From positions 1,798,001-1,862,000 of the forward strand of contig NZ_CP016033.1 in assembly GCF_001663175.1 (NCBI RefSeq): 64,000 nucleotides of DNA, given 5' to 3'. The notes under the pieces were generated by a model that saw only the letters and a program-made list of their open reading frames with translations, searched no databases and had not been told where the DNA came from. The stretch is from Erythrobacter neustonensis (GTDB lineage Bacteria; Pseudomonadota; Alphaproteobacteria; Sphingomonadales; Sphingomonadaceae). How positions within the stretch are numbered: the first letter of the stretch is position 1; every line of letters begins with the position of its first letter. This document shows positions 55,369 through 64,000 of this stretch, piece by piece. The position numbers were made by a program, and so were the translations under genes.

Positions 55369-55803
55369 CTATCGGTTCTGCGGCGCGAAGGAGAACCGCA
55401 AGTCCGGGGTCTCGATCACCAGTTGGCGCCCGTCGAGCGTGGTCGAATAACGCTCTGCCTCCGCTATGCGGGCAAGCTGGTTGCCGAAGCTGGGTTCGGG
55501 GCACATCGCGCGGGTACTGGCGACCGGGCCGATGTCAATATTGCCCGCGCCGCTGGACGGTTTGCCAGCGGTCCATGTCGACCGTCCGCGATTGCAATCG
55601 AGCCCGAGTTCGAGTGCGCCGCCTTCGGCAAAGGTGAGCGTATGGCGTTCCTGCAATGCAGGCGTCAAAGTGGTGGTGCTGCCGGCGGTATCGATCGCGG
55701 TCAGCTGCCAGCGGGTGCCGGTGAGCGGGTGATCGTCGGACACGGTGGCACAGCCTGCGATGGCGAAAGTGGCGGCAAGCAGCGCGGCGGCGGGCAGTTT
55801 CAT
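55369..55803 (-). CDS. META-domain lipoprotein (HslJ-like)
   Basis: A 144-residue predicted lipoprotein: signal peptide with lipobox IAGC (C about 17), then a META domain with TGTRWQLTAID, LGLDCNRGRSTW and STRAMCPEP. META proteins such as HslJ contribute to stress or antibiotic tolerance, with unclear mechanism. AAGGGGAC lies upstream of ATG 55803; an in-frame ATG at 55836 would add residues before the signal peptide and is less likely. Confidence 0.85.
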   Translation of the reverse strand: MKLPAAALLAATFAIAGCATVSDDHPLTGTRWQLTAIDTAGSTTTLTPALQERHTLTFAEGGALELGLDCNRGRSTWTAGKPSSGAGNIDIGPVASTRAMCPEPSFGNQLARIAEAERYSTTLDGRQLVIETPDLRFSFAPQNR

Positions 55804-55889
55804 GGGTGTTGTCCCCTTTTTGGTGAGCACGCGCATCTTTTACCCGGGGGTGATGAACGCTGCCAGTCTGGCGCGCACGGCAGGCGCAA

Positions 55890-55925
55890 AAAAGCCGCCG
55901 GGGCGCGGGCGCTCCGACGGCTTTT
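55890..55925 (-). terminator. Terminator after the 99-residue gene
   Basis: AAAAGCCGCCGG...GCGC pairs with GCGC...CCGACGGCTTTT. On the minus strand a T6 follows the stem, a good intrinsic terminator for the gene ending at 55956. Confidence 0.8.
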
Positions 55926-55955
55926 CGCAAAGTCTTAGCTGGGCCGCGCGGGCGA

Positions 55956-56255
55956 TCAGCCTTCGCGGGTGCCCGACAGCGGCATCGCGCCGAACGCGCC
56001 GGCATTGACCGAACCGGTCAGGTTGTCGCCGTCGATGGTCGCTTCGCAATCGAGCGTCATCGGCATCGGCACGACCATGTTCATCTTCCACTTGATCGTG
56101 TTGCCTTCGATGGTGCCACCGGTGATGTCCATCGAACCCAGGCTGCCGATCAGCGAGCCCGAGAAGGTGTCGCCCTCGGGAACGACGGTCAGCGTGCCGG
56201 TCTGGTCGCCCATCGGGCTCTTGACGGTGGTCTTGTAGGTGCCTGCAACGGACAT
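55956..56255 (-). CDS. Small beta-rich conserved protein, function unknown
   Basis: A 99-residue cytosolic-looking protein without signal peptide or helix. It alternates short strands and turns (GTYKTTVKSPMGDQTGTLTVV, GDTFSGSLIGSLGSMDITGG, NTIKWKMNMVVPMPMTL), suggesting a small lipocalin-like barrel. I do not recognise a functional family. AGGGAG precedes ATG 56255, and the gene has its own terminator, so it is probably monocistronic. Confidence 0.75.
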   Translation of the reverse strand: MSVAGTYKTTVKSPMGDQTGTLTVVPEGDTFSGSLIGSLGSMDITGGTIEGNTIKWKMNMVVPMPMTLDCEATIDGDNLTGSVNAGAFGAMPLSGTREG

Positions 56256-56372
56256 GTTCGAACTCCCTTGGGTTATGTTGCCCGCCCTTGATCGGGACCG
56301 GCATTGGAAAGATGCGCTATTTACACGAGTGTCAGCGCGCTTCAACTCCATTCGGGCCGAAGCGCGCCGCCG

Positions 56373-59252
56373 TCACAGCTTGCCCGCTTCGATATATTCG
56401 ACCGGCATCCTGAGCCCTGCGATCTGGTCGTCGATCTGCTTGCGGTCGCCGACCACCACGATCACCAGATTATCGCTGCCCAGATATTGCTGCGCGGCGG
56501 CGTTGATCCGGCCCGCATCGAGCCCGCGGTAGATCTGCGGCAGCTTGGTCTGGTAATCCGCCGGACGGCCCAGCACCTGATTGCCAAGGATCGCGCCGAG
56601 AACCTGCCCGTTGGTCTGGAACCGGTTGGGCAGACCGCGGACGTTGCCTTCGGTCACGCGCTGCAGTTCGGTCTCATCGATGCCCTTGCTCGCCGGGAAG
56701 GCGGAAAGGTTGGCAAGGATCGCCTTGATCGAATCCGCGGTTCGGTCGGACTGCACCGGCGTGAAGACGGTGAAGGCACGCGGACCGACACCGGCGTTCA
56801 GCCCGCTGCGGATGCCGTAGGTCCAGCCCTTTTCCTCGCGCAGATCCATGTTGAGGCGCGACAGGAAACCATCGCCGATCACTTCATTGGCCAGTTCGAG
56901 CGCCTCCAGCCCGGTGGTCGTGCCGCGCACCGGCAGCACGCGGCCGAGCAGCAGCACGCTTTGCGGGCTGTTTGGGCGGTCGATCACCACCACGCGCGGA
57001 CGCGCGGCAGGGACGCCGGCATCGAGGTTCTTGACCGGCCTGGCCGTGGCCGGCGCACGCCAGTCGCCGAAGCTCTGTTCGAGCGCGGCGACCAGTTCGG
57101 GCATGGTCACGTCGCCGACAACGGTGATCCGCGCATTGTCGGGCCTCAGCCAGCGCGCGTGTTCGGACTTGAGCGCGGCGGGATCGAGCGCTTCGACCAC
57201 CTCGGGAAGGCCGCGTGCGCCAACCCCGCCATAGGGGTGATCCGCGCCGAACAGGATCGGGCCGATCGCGCGCTGGGCAAGCCCGACCGGATTGGCCCGG
57301 TCCTGCGCGATCGCGGCAAGCTGCTGGGTCTTGGCGCGCGCGACATCGTCGGCCTTGAAGGCGGGGTTGCGCACGATATCGGCCACCAGCGCGAGCGAGG
57401 GCACCAGATTGGCGGTCAGCGCGGTCATCTGCACCGTGTTGGTGTCGGTGCCCGTGCCGGTCGAAATCGACGCGCCCAGCCGCTCCTGCGCCACCGCGAT
57501 CTGTTCGGCGGTAAGGGTGAGCGTGCCTTCGTCGAGCAGACCCATCATCAGCGACTGCGTGCCCGCGCGCGCCGCACCATCGGCGGCGCTGCCCGCATCG
57601 AAACTGATCGCCATGCTGATCTTGGGGATCGCACTGCGCCGCGCAAGCGCGACCTCGATTCCGTTCGAAAGCCGCGCGGTTTCCACCGCCGGGAAGGTCA
57701 GCGCGCCCACGGGCGCGACCGCCGGTGCCTCGCGCGGGGGCGCGGTGCGGGTGACGGGGATAGGGGTCTTGGGATCGGGGGAGATCGCACCGGCCGTCGC
57801 CTCGTCGCCCCAACCGCCCATCGTCGCCCCGTCGAGCGTGCGTTCGCCGGGCTCGATCGTCAGCGTATAGCTCGGCCGGCCCATCCAGCGCTGCATCGCG
57901 GCCTGCACCTGTGCCGGTGTGACGCGTGCCACCGCTTCAAGCTCGGCGCGGTAATGGCCCGCATCGCCGGTGTAGAGCAGCCCTTCGGCCAGCGTCGAAC
58001 CCTTGCCGCCGAAGCCGCCCACCTGTTCGAGCGCGCTGATCTGGCCCGACACGATCTGCGTCGCGGCACGGGCCAACTCGTCGGGCGTGGGGCCGCGCGC
58101 GATCAGCTCGTCGATGATCGCGTTGAATTTCGCCTCGGCAACCGCCGGGTCGACTCCCGGCTTCACATCCATCTGCGCCTGCAGGAAGCTCAGTTGTTCA
58201 TGCTGCTGCGCGCTTGCGGTGACCGAGACCGCCAGCTCGTCCCCGCGCACCAGCGCATTGTCGAGCCGCGAGGAAGCAAGCCCGCCCAGCACGGTCAGAC
58301 CCGCAGCCAGCGGCACCGCGTCGGGGTGGGTGATCGCAGGGCCGGTCCAGCTGCGCAGGATCCGCGTGACCGGCACCTGATCGGTCATGGTCTCGCGCTT
58401 GTCCGCGGCCAGCGTCACCGGCTCGGCCGCTTTGCGCACCACCTCGGGACCGCGCGGGATCGCACCGAACCAGCGTTCGACCATCGGGCGCGCGGTCTTG
58501 GCGTCGATATCGCCCGCCAGCACCAGCACGACGTTGTTGGGCGCGTAATTGTCGGTGAACCACTTGCGCACATCGGTCAGGCTGGCAGCATCGAGATCGG
58601 CCATCGAGCCGATCGTCGAGTGGCGATAGGGGTGGCCGACCGGCAGCAGCCCCTCGGCGACCTTGTATTCGACGAGGCCGTAGGGATCATTGTCGCCCTG
58701 CCGCTTCTCGTTCTGGACAACGCCGCGCTGCTTGTCGAGCTTGTCCTGGCTGACCGCGCCGAGCAGATAGCCCATCCGGTCGCTTTCCATGAACAGCGCC
58801 AGATCGAGCGCGCCGGTCGGAACGGTTTCGACGTAGTTGGTGCGGTCATACCAGGTCGACCCGTTGGTGGAGGTGGAACCGGCCGCTTCCAGGGGAATGT
58901 CGAAATTCTCGACGTTTTCCGACCCGCCGAACATCAGGTGTTCGAACAGGTGGGCAAAGCCCGTGCGCCCGCGCGGCTCGCTCTTGCTGCCGACGCGGTA
59001 ATAGGTGGTGACGCCGACCACGGGGCTCTTGCGGTCTTCGTGGACAAGCACGGTAAGACCATTCTCCAGCTCGAACTTTTCGTAAGGAATGTTCACCTTC
59101 TCAACCAGCGTCGGCAGCGCGGCCGGCGCTGGCTGGGCGGGGCTAACGGCGACAGGGGCCGAAGCCTGCGGGCCGGCAAGCGTGGGCGCACAGCCCGATG
59201 CCAGCACAGCGGCGAGCGCCGTAAGGCTGGCGGCAGCAAAACGATAGGTCAT
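56373..59252 (-). CDS. M16-family zinc metallopeptidase, fused two-domain lipoprotein
   Basis: A 959-residue M16 (pitrilysin/insulinase) peptidase. A lipobox ASGC at residues 19-21 predicts a lipid anchor. The N-half has the inverted zinc motif H101-LFE-H105 in TGFAHLFEHLMFGG, with the third ligand expected near residue 180. The C-half (about 510-950) is the inactive partner domain with GLGARG-type and RPNSPQSVLLLGR segments. It degrades short peptides or signal-peptide remnants in the periplasm. The active and inactive halves are fused in one chain. Confidence 0.92.
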   Translation of the reverse strand: MTYRFAAASLTALAAVLASGCAPTLAGPQASAPVAVSPAQPAPAALPTLVEKVNIPYEKFELENGLTVLVHEDRKSPVVGVTTYYRVGSKSEPRGRTGFAHLFEHLMFGGSENVENFDIPLEAAGSTSTNGSTWYDRTNYVETVPTGALDLALFMESDRMGYLLGAVSQDKLDKQRGVVQNEKRQGDNDPYGLVEYKVAEGLLPVGHPYRHSTIGSMADLDAASLTDVRKWFTDNYAPNNVVLVLAGDIDAKTARPMVERWFGAIPRGPEVVRKAAEPVTLAADKRETMTDQVPVTRILRSWTGPAITHPDAVPLAAGLTVLGGLASSRLDNALVRGDELAVSVTASAQQHEQLSFLQAQMDVKPGVDPAVAEAKFNAIIDELIARGPTPDELARAATQIVSGQISALEQVGGFGGKGSTLAEGLLYTGDAGHYRAELEAVARVTPAQVQAAMQRWMGRPSYTLTIEPGERTLDGATMGGWGDEATAGAISPDPKTPIPVTRTAPPREAPAVAPVGALTFPAVETARLSNGIEVALARRSAIPKISMAISFDAGSAADGAARAGTQSLMMGLLDEGTLTLTAEQIAVAQERLGASISTGTGTDTNTVQMTALTANLVPSLALVADIVRNPAFKADDVARAKTQQLAAIAQDRANPVGLAQRAIGPILFGADHPYGGVGARGLPEVVEALDPAALKSEHARWLRPDNARITVVGDVTMPELVAALEQSFGDWRAPATARPVKNLDAGVPAARPRVVVIDRPNSPQSVLLLGRVLPVRGTTTGLEALELANEVIGDGFLSRLNMDLREEKGWTYGIRSGLNAGVGPRAFTVFTPVQSDRTADSIKAILANLSAFPASKGIDETELQRVTEGNVRGLPNRFQTNGQVLGAILGNQVLGRPADYQTKLPQIYRGLDAGRINAAAQQYLGSDNLVIVVVGDRKQIDDQIAGLRMPVEYIEAGKL

Positions 59253-59304
59253 GGGACGAATGCTCCGGAGATAAAGACGGAAGTTCGGGACAGAGTATGG
59301 CGAA

Positions 59305-61518
59305 TTAGCGGGCGTTGGTCACGGTCTTGCTTTTGCGGCGTGAGCTGGCCTGTGCCAGCAGGTCATCGCGCCAGAAATGCACCGGCTTCAGCTTGTGATC
59401 GACAAACAGGCGCATCTGGTCGGTGTAATGCGGGCTGGCGGGCCGGGTGGAGGCCGCGCCGAAAGGCTGGACCGACCGCGAGGATACCCGCGCGCCGGGC
59501 GCCCATTCGATCCACATGATGAAGCTGTCACCATGCTTGAGGCTGAGGCGACCGTCATCGTCAACATCCCACGTGGTCGCCGCGCGCAAGGTGTCCGAAC
59601 CGCCATCGACCGGCAGATCGACATTGCCCTGCCGCAGCCGCACCAGATCGCCCTGCGGCGGGTCGAGCCTGCCGAAATGGGTCATAAGATGGTCAGCGGC
59701 CGCGTTCAGCTTCTGGGCGACATCGGGGAAGGGCTTGTTGTTGTAATCGGCGGCCATGAAATCGCGCAGCATCAGCATCGCGATTGCATCGGCTGCGCCC
59801 TTGCCATCGGCGGTGAAATCCCATGACAGCAGCAGATCGCGTGCCTTGGTTGTCTGCCCCTCGGCCTTCAGGCCCTCCAGCGCATCGAACAGCCGCGCGA
59901 CATAACCTTCGCGCGCGTAGGCAGTGTCGTATTTGATCGCTTCCAATGCCGCGCGGTCGATCACGCCCGCCTCGGACAGGAGCTTGTATGCGCGGCGCGA
60001 GCGGTTGGTCTGTTTCAGCTCGATCCCCAGCGTGGGAGAAAACGCGGCAGGAACAAGATCGCTGCCTGCGCCCGCCGCGGTGAAGGGGGTGTTGTTCGAA
60101 TTGTAGAGCCATCCGCTAGCCGGGTTCACGACCCGCGGCAGCGCGGTGTAATCGACCGAACCCTGCCAGATCAGATCGCTGCGATTACCCGGCAGGATGC
60201 TGCGCCAGTCGGCCTTGATGCCCTCGGGCCGCGCAGGGATCGCGGCGTTGTAGACATAGGCGATCGTCCCGGTCTTGTCGGCATAGATGAAATTGGTCGA
60301 AGGAATCGCGAGCCGCGACAGCTGGCCTTCCCATTCGGCAAAGGTCTTCGCCTTGTTCAGGCGGTAATAGGCATCGAGCTGCTGCAACTGCCCGATCCCG
60401 CCATAACGGATTGCAAACGCGCCCTTGGCATTGCGGATCACGGGGCCGTGCACCGAACGCAGGATTTCGCGGCGGATCGGCAGCACCACGGGTCCTAGCT
60501 TGACCGGCAGCGTCACCATCCGGCTTTCCAGATCGCGCCACTGCCCGTCGAGCCGGTAACGCGTGCCGCTATCGTCGAGCTCGAGCTGGTAGACGTCGAT
60601 CATGTCGGGGGTGTTGACCGTGTTGGTCCAGCCCAGATGTTCGTTATGGCCGAGGAAGGGGAAGGGCGATCCCGGGAAATTCGCGCCGGCAAAGTGCCAG
60701 CCTTCGCCGCTTTCCACGACCAGTTCATACCACGCCACGCCGCCGCGCAGTGGCTGGTGCGAATTGGAGACGAGCGTGGTGATGCCGCCGCCCTTCCGCG
60801 GCGCGATGGCAAAGGCGTTCGAGCCCAGGTGTTCGGCATCCTCCCCCAGCGGGAGGACCAGCGTGCGGGCCTGCTGCGGAGCAGGGGCGGCAGGTTCCTG
60901 TGCGCCGGGCAGGGGGGCGCGCGGGAAACCTGGAATATCGGGGCCATGTTCGCGGCGCAGATCCTCGCCTGCGACAAGTGGCCCGATCACCGCGTCGAGC
61001 CCGAAGAAGAACGGCTGGCGCAATGCAAAGCCTGCGGCCACATCCATGCCGTTCACCGGGAACAGATTGGCCAGCTTCACCTCGCCCGGGTGCTCGCTGG
61101 CATATTGGTTGAGGCCCGCGGCATAAGCTTCGAAGAGCGCGCGGGTATCGGCGGGAAGCCTAGGATATTCGCGCTCCGCCGTGCCACGCGCATCGATCAG
61201 GTGATAGGCAAAATCAATCTTCGCGCCTTCCTCGCCTGCGATTGCGCCGTATCGCCCGCGGCTCATCGCAACGACATCCTGCAGCGTGAAGAAATCATCC
61301 TCGGCATGCGCGATTGCCACACCATAAGCAGTATCAGCGTCGGTTTTTCCGGTGATGCGCGGCACGCCCCATTCGTCGCGGATGATCTCGGCGGAATAGG
61401 TGCGCTGAGATTGCGGGGCGGCAGCCTCGGCCATGAACGGTTCCCACGTGGCAAGCCCTGCAACGCCAAGCACTGCCACCGCCAGCAGCGCAAAGCTGCC
61501 GCGTTTTACCCATTTCAT
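59305..61518 (-). CDS. S45 penicillin/acyl-homoserine-lactone acylase family
   Basis: A 737-residue Ntn-hydrolase precursor. The signal anchor (about residues 8-24) is followed by the alpha chain (IIRDEWGVPRITGKTDADTAYGVAIAHAEDDFF) and the autocleavage site G232/S233 in HLGSNAFAIAP. Ser233 becomes the N-terminal nucleophile of the beta chain, with SNSHQPL, GAFAIRYGG and NPASGWLYNSNNTP following. Relatives include PvdQ/QuiP-type AHL acylases and beta-lactam acylases. The substrate cannot be told here. Start ATG 61518 follows GGGAGAGA. Confidence 0.9.
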   Translation of the reverse strand: MKWVKRGSFALLAVAVLGVAGLATWEPFMAEAAAPQSQRTYSAEIIRDEWGVPRITGKTDADTAYGVAIAHAEDDFFTLQDVVAMSRGRYGAIAGEEGAKIDFAYHLIDARGTAEREYPRLPADTRALFEAYAAGLNQYASEHPGEVKLANLFPVNGMDVAAGFALRQPFFFGLDAVIGPLVAGEDLRREHGPDIPGFPRAPLPGAQEPAAPAPQQARTLVLPLGEDAEHLGSNAFAIAPRKGGGITTLVSNSHQPLRGGVAWYELVVESGEGWHFAGANFPGSPFPFLGHNEHLGWTNTVNTPDMIDVYQLELDDSGTRYRLDGQWRDLESRMVTLPVKLGPVVLPIRREILRSVHGPVIRNAKGAFAIRYGGIGQLQQLDAYYRLNKAKTFAEWEGQLSRLAIPSTNFIYADKTGTIAYVYNAAIPARPEGIKADWRSILPGNRSDLIWQGSVDYTALPRVVNPASGWLYNSNNTPFTAAGAGSDLVPAAFSPTLGIELKQTNRSRRAYKLLSEAGVIDRAALEAIKYDTAYAREGYVARLFDALEGLKAEGQTTKARDLLLSWDFTADGKGAADAIAMLMLRDFMAADYNNKPFPDVAQKLNAAADHLMTHFGRLDPPQGDLVRLRQGNVDLPVDGGSDTLRAATTWDVDDDGRLSLKHGDSFIMWIEWAPGARVSSRSVQPFGAASTRPASPHYTDQMRLFVDHKLKPVHFWRDDLLAQASSRRKSKTVTNAR

Positions 61519-61663
61519 GACCGATTTCTCTCCCAAATCGTGTGGTAACTCCATCGCTTGAGGCGCGGCCAAGGTCAAGGCGCGCACCTGCTCTTGCCGA
61601 TCATGCTTGGCGAACCCACCTATCCGGGTAATACACCTGATTGCAGAAAATTCACCGCCGGCT

Positions 61664-61691
61664 CTTGTGTTGCCATTGTGCAACACCATCT
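61664..61691 (+). promoter_or_regulatory. Sigma-32-like heat-shock promoter of clpB
   Basis: CTTGTG (61664-61669), 14 bp, then CACCATCT (61684-61691) fits the CTTGAA-N13-15-CCCCATNT heat-shock consensus. It ends 33 bp before the clpB start. Confidence 0.6.
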
Positions 61692-61724
61692 GCGGGTGGA
61701 CCACTTTGGAGGGGTAAGCTCACC

Positions 61725-64000
61725 ATGAATCTCGAAAAGTTCACCGACCGCGCCAAGGGCTTCCTGCAAGCCGCACAGACCGTCGCGATCCGGCTCAATC
61801 ACCAGCGCATCACACCGCTGCATATCGCCAAGGCGCTGCTCGAAGACAGCGAAGGCATGGCCGCCGGGCTGATCCAGCGTGCGGGCGGGCAGGCCCCGCT
61901 GGCGGCGACCGCGGTGGACGCGGGCCTGTCGAAGATTCCGGCAGTGACCGGCGGCGGCGCGCAGGCGACCCCTGGGCTCGACAATGATGCGGTGCGCCTG
62001 CTCGACCAGGCCGAACAGCTCGCCGACAAGGCGGGCGACAGCTATGTCACGGTCGAGCGGATGCTGACCGCGCTGGTGCTTGCACCGGGCGCGGCGGGCG
62101 AGGCCTTGAAGGCCGCAGGGATCACGCCGCAATCGCTCAACACCGCGATCGAGCAATTGCGCGGCGGCAAGCGCGCAGACAGCGCGGGCGCCGAAAGCAC
62201 CTATGACGCGATGGAGAAGTTCGCCCGCGACCTCACCAAGGCCGCGCGCGACGGCAAGCTTGATCCCGTCATCGGCCGCGACGAGGAAATTCGCCGCACG
62301 ATCCAGATCCTTGCGCGCCGCACCAAGAACAACCCCGCGCTGATCGGCGAGCCCGGCACCGGCAAGACCGCGATTGCCGAAGGCCTCGCGCTGCGCATTG
62401 CCAATGGTGACGTGCCCGACAGCCTCAAGGGGCGGACGCTCATGAGCCTCGACATGGGCGCGCTGATCGCAGGCGCGAAGTATCGCGGCGAGTTCGAGGA
62501 ACGGCTGAAGTCCGTGCTCGACGAGGTCAAGCATGCCGAAGGCCAGATCATCCTGTTCATCGACGAGATGCACACGCTGATCGGGGCGGGCGCGTCAGAA
62601 GGCTCGATGGATGCCTCGAACCTGTTGAAGCCCGCATTGTCGCGCGGTGAGCTGCACTGCATCGGCGCGACGACGCTCGACGAATATCAGAAGTATGTCG
62701 AGAAGGATCCCGCGCTCCAGCGGCGGTTCCAGCCGGTGTTCATCGCCGAACCGACCGTGGAAGACACGATCTCGATCCTGCGCGGGATCAAGGACAAATA
62801 CGAGCTGCACCACGGCGTGCGGATCACCGACGGCGCGATTGTCGCTGCGGCGAAGCTGTCCGATCGCTACATCCAGAACCGCTTCCTCCCCGACAAGGCG
62901 ATCGACCTGATGGACGAGGCGGCGAGCCGCATCCGCATGGAGGTGGAGAGCAAGCCCGAGGAGATCGAAGGGCTCGACCGGCGGATCATCCAGTTGAAGA
63001 TCGAGGAACAGGCGCTCCAGAAAGAAAGCGACCAGAACTCGAAAGACCGGCTTGTCGCCTTGCGCGAGGAGCTGGCCAATTTCGAGCAGCAATCGGCCGA
63101 GCTCACCACCCGCTGGCAGAACGAGCGCGACAAGATCGAGGCCGAAGGCAGGATCAAGGAAGCGCTCGACACCGCGCGTCTCGAACTCGAACAGGCGCAG
63201 CGCGAAGGCGATCTGGCGAAGGCGGGCGAGCTGTCCTACGGGCGCATCCCCGAACTGGAAAAGCAGCTTGCCGAAGCACAGGGGCAGGCCGCCAACGCCA
63301 TGCTGCGCGAGGAAGTGACCGAGGAAGACATCGCCGGCGTCGTCAGCCGCTGGACGGGCGTTCCGGTCGACAAGATGATGGCGGGCGAGCGCGAAAAGCT
63401 GCTCGACATGGAGAACATCCTCGGCAAGCGCGTGATCGGGCAGAGCCAGGCGATCCAGGCCGTATCGAAGGCGGTGCGCCGCGCGCGTGCAGGCTTGCAG
63501 GATCCGGGTCGACCCTTGGGATCGTTCCTGTTCCTCGGCCCCACGGGCGTCGGCAAGACCGAACTGACCAAGGCTTTGGCCGGCTTCCTGTTCGACGATG
63601 ACAGCGCGATGGTGCGGATCGACATGAGCGAGTTCATGGAGAAACACGCCGTCGCCCGCCTGATCGGCGCGCCTCCGGGCTATGTCGGTTATGAAGAGGG
63701 CGGGGTGCTGACCGAAGCCGTGCGCCGCCGCCCCTATCAGGTGGTGTTGTTCGACGAGGTCGAGAAGGCGCACTCCGATGTCTTCAACGTGCTGTTGCAA
63801 GTGCTCGACGACGGGCGCCTGACCGACGGGCAGGGGCGCGTGGTCGATTTCAGCAACACGCTGATCATCCTCACCAGCAACCTCGGCAGCCAGTATCTTG
63901 CCAACCTGCCCGACGGGGCGGACACCGCAAGCGTCGAAAAGGACGTGATGGACGTGGTGCGCGGGCATTTCCGGCCCGAGTTCCTGAACCGTCTCGACGA
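61725..64000 (+). CDS. clpB: ATP-dependent disaggregase ClpB (3' end outside window)
   Basis: The first 758 residues of ClpB. The N-terminal repeat domain (1-145) precedes AAA-1 with Walker A GEPGTGKT (208-215) and [11 protein letters not shown] long coiled-coil middle domain (about 400-525, [16 protein letters not shown] and [17 protein letters not shown]) separates it from AAA-2 with [14 protein letters not shown] and [12 protein letters not shown]. The coiled coil distinguishes it from ClpA. It resolubilises aggregated proteins with DnaK. GGAGGGG lies 12 nt before ATG 61725. Confidence 0.97.
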   Translation, partial: MNLEKFTDRAKGFLQAAQTVAIRLNHQRITPLHIAKALLEDSEGMAAGLIQRAGGQAPLAATAVDAGLSKIPAVTGGGAQATPGLDNDAVRLLDQAEQLADKAGDSYVTVERMLTALVLAPGAAGEALKAAGITPQSLNTAIEQLRGGKRADSAGAESTYDAMEKFARDLTKAARDGKLDPVIGRDEEIRRTIQILARRTKNNPALIGEPGTGKTAIAEGLALRIANGDVPDSLKGRTLMSLDMGALIAGAKYRGEFEERLKSVLDEVKHAEGQIILFIDEMHTLIGAGASEGSMDASNLLKPALSRGELHCIGATTLDEYQKYVEKDPALQRRFQPVFIAEPTVEDTISILRGIKDKYELHHGVRITDGAIVAAAKLSDRYIQNRFLPDKAIDLMDEAASRIRMEVESKPEEIEGLDRRIIQLKIEEQALQKESDQNSKDRLVALREELANFEQQSAELTTRWQNERDKIEAEGRIKEALDTARLELEQAQREGDLAKAGELSYGRIPELEKQLAEAQGQAANAMLREEVTEEDIAGVVSRWTGVPVDKMMAGEREKLLDMENILGKRVIGQSQAIQAVSKAVRRARAGLQDPGRPLGSFLFLGPTGVGKTELTKALAGFLFDDDSAMVRIDMSEFMEKHAVARLIGAPPGYVGYEEGGVLTEAVRRRPYQVVLFDEVEKAHSDVFNVLLQVLDDGRLTDGQGRVVDFSNTLIILTSNLGSQYLANLPDGADTASVEKDVMDVVRGHFRPEFLNRLD

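Noticed and set aside
56304..59519. Plus-strand open frame opposite the M16 peptidase
   Set aside because: Shadow of the real gene; no ribosome-binding site or conserved motif.

Overview
The window is GC-rich DNA from an aerobic alphaproteobacterium, most likely order Sphingomonadales and probably an Erythrobacteraceae-type genome. The pointers are TonB-dependent receptors paired with MFS sugar carriers, an Entner-Doudoroff (ED) glucose route, a complete cbb3 oxidase locus, S46, M16 and S45 peptidases or acylases, and a DcaP-type porin. No rRNA, tRNA, insertion sequence, prophage or CRISPR array was seen. Three perfect 16-bp parS (ParB) sites at 8477, 25727 and 45913 place the window in the origin-proximal, ParB-loaded part of the chromosome.

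Layout. (1) 1-8224: a sulfoquinovose (SQ) utilisation cluster of the sulfo-SMO type. A hexuronate-type MFS carrier and a TonB receptor face left. A GH31 sulfoquinovosidase, LacI regulator, aldo/keto reductase and SQ monooxygenase face right as a tight operon. (2) 8225-10957: parS1 and a pair of acyl-CoA dehydrogenases. (3) 11022-19056: a sucrose module with LacI, SUT/SLC45-type MFS, TonB receptor, intracellular GH68 enzyme, ROK fructokinase and a secreted esterase, with a double LacI operator in the divergent promoter. (4) 19053-29544: zwf-edd-eda, a FucP/GluP-like hexose carrier, a third LacI regulator, parS2, a divergent PEP-carboxylase homologue and glucokinase. (5) 29642-34529: an S46 dipeptidyl-peptidase, a DUF1826 gene with a Zur-like box, a low-complexity lipoprotein and a CcmI-like TPR protein. 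(6) 34566-45756: ccoNOQPGHIS, a Cys-rich small ORF and hemN in one long left-facing operon, with a Crp/Fnr regulator, ompW and two FNR boxes. (7) 45779-55241: terminator, parS3, a DcaP porin, acs with a CrbS/CrbR-like two-component system, and an MHS carrier. (8) 55369-64000: two small proteins, an M16 peptidase, an S45 acylase and the start of clpB behind a sigma-32-like promoter.

How it works together: the SQ cluster should yield glucose plus sulfite, the sucrose module glucose plus fructose, and the hexose carrier free glucose. Glucokinase, Zwf, Edd and Eda then take glucose to pyruvate and glyceraldehyde-3-phosphate. The first ~29 kb therefore reads as a plant/algal-sugar locus feeding one ED trunk.

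The two most interesting observations are the SQ cluster, in which TonB-receptor plus MFS uptake stands where Agrobacterium has an ABC transporter, and a helically phased (10-11 bp) CAGACCC repeat array lying 18-19 bp to the same side of all three parS sites.
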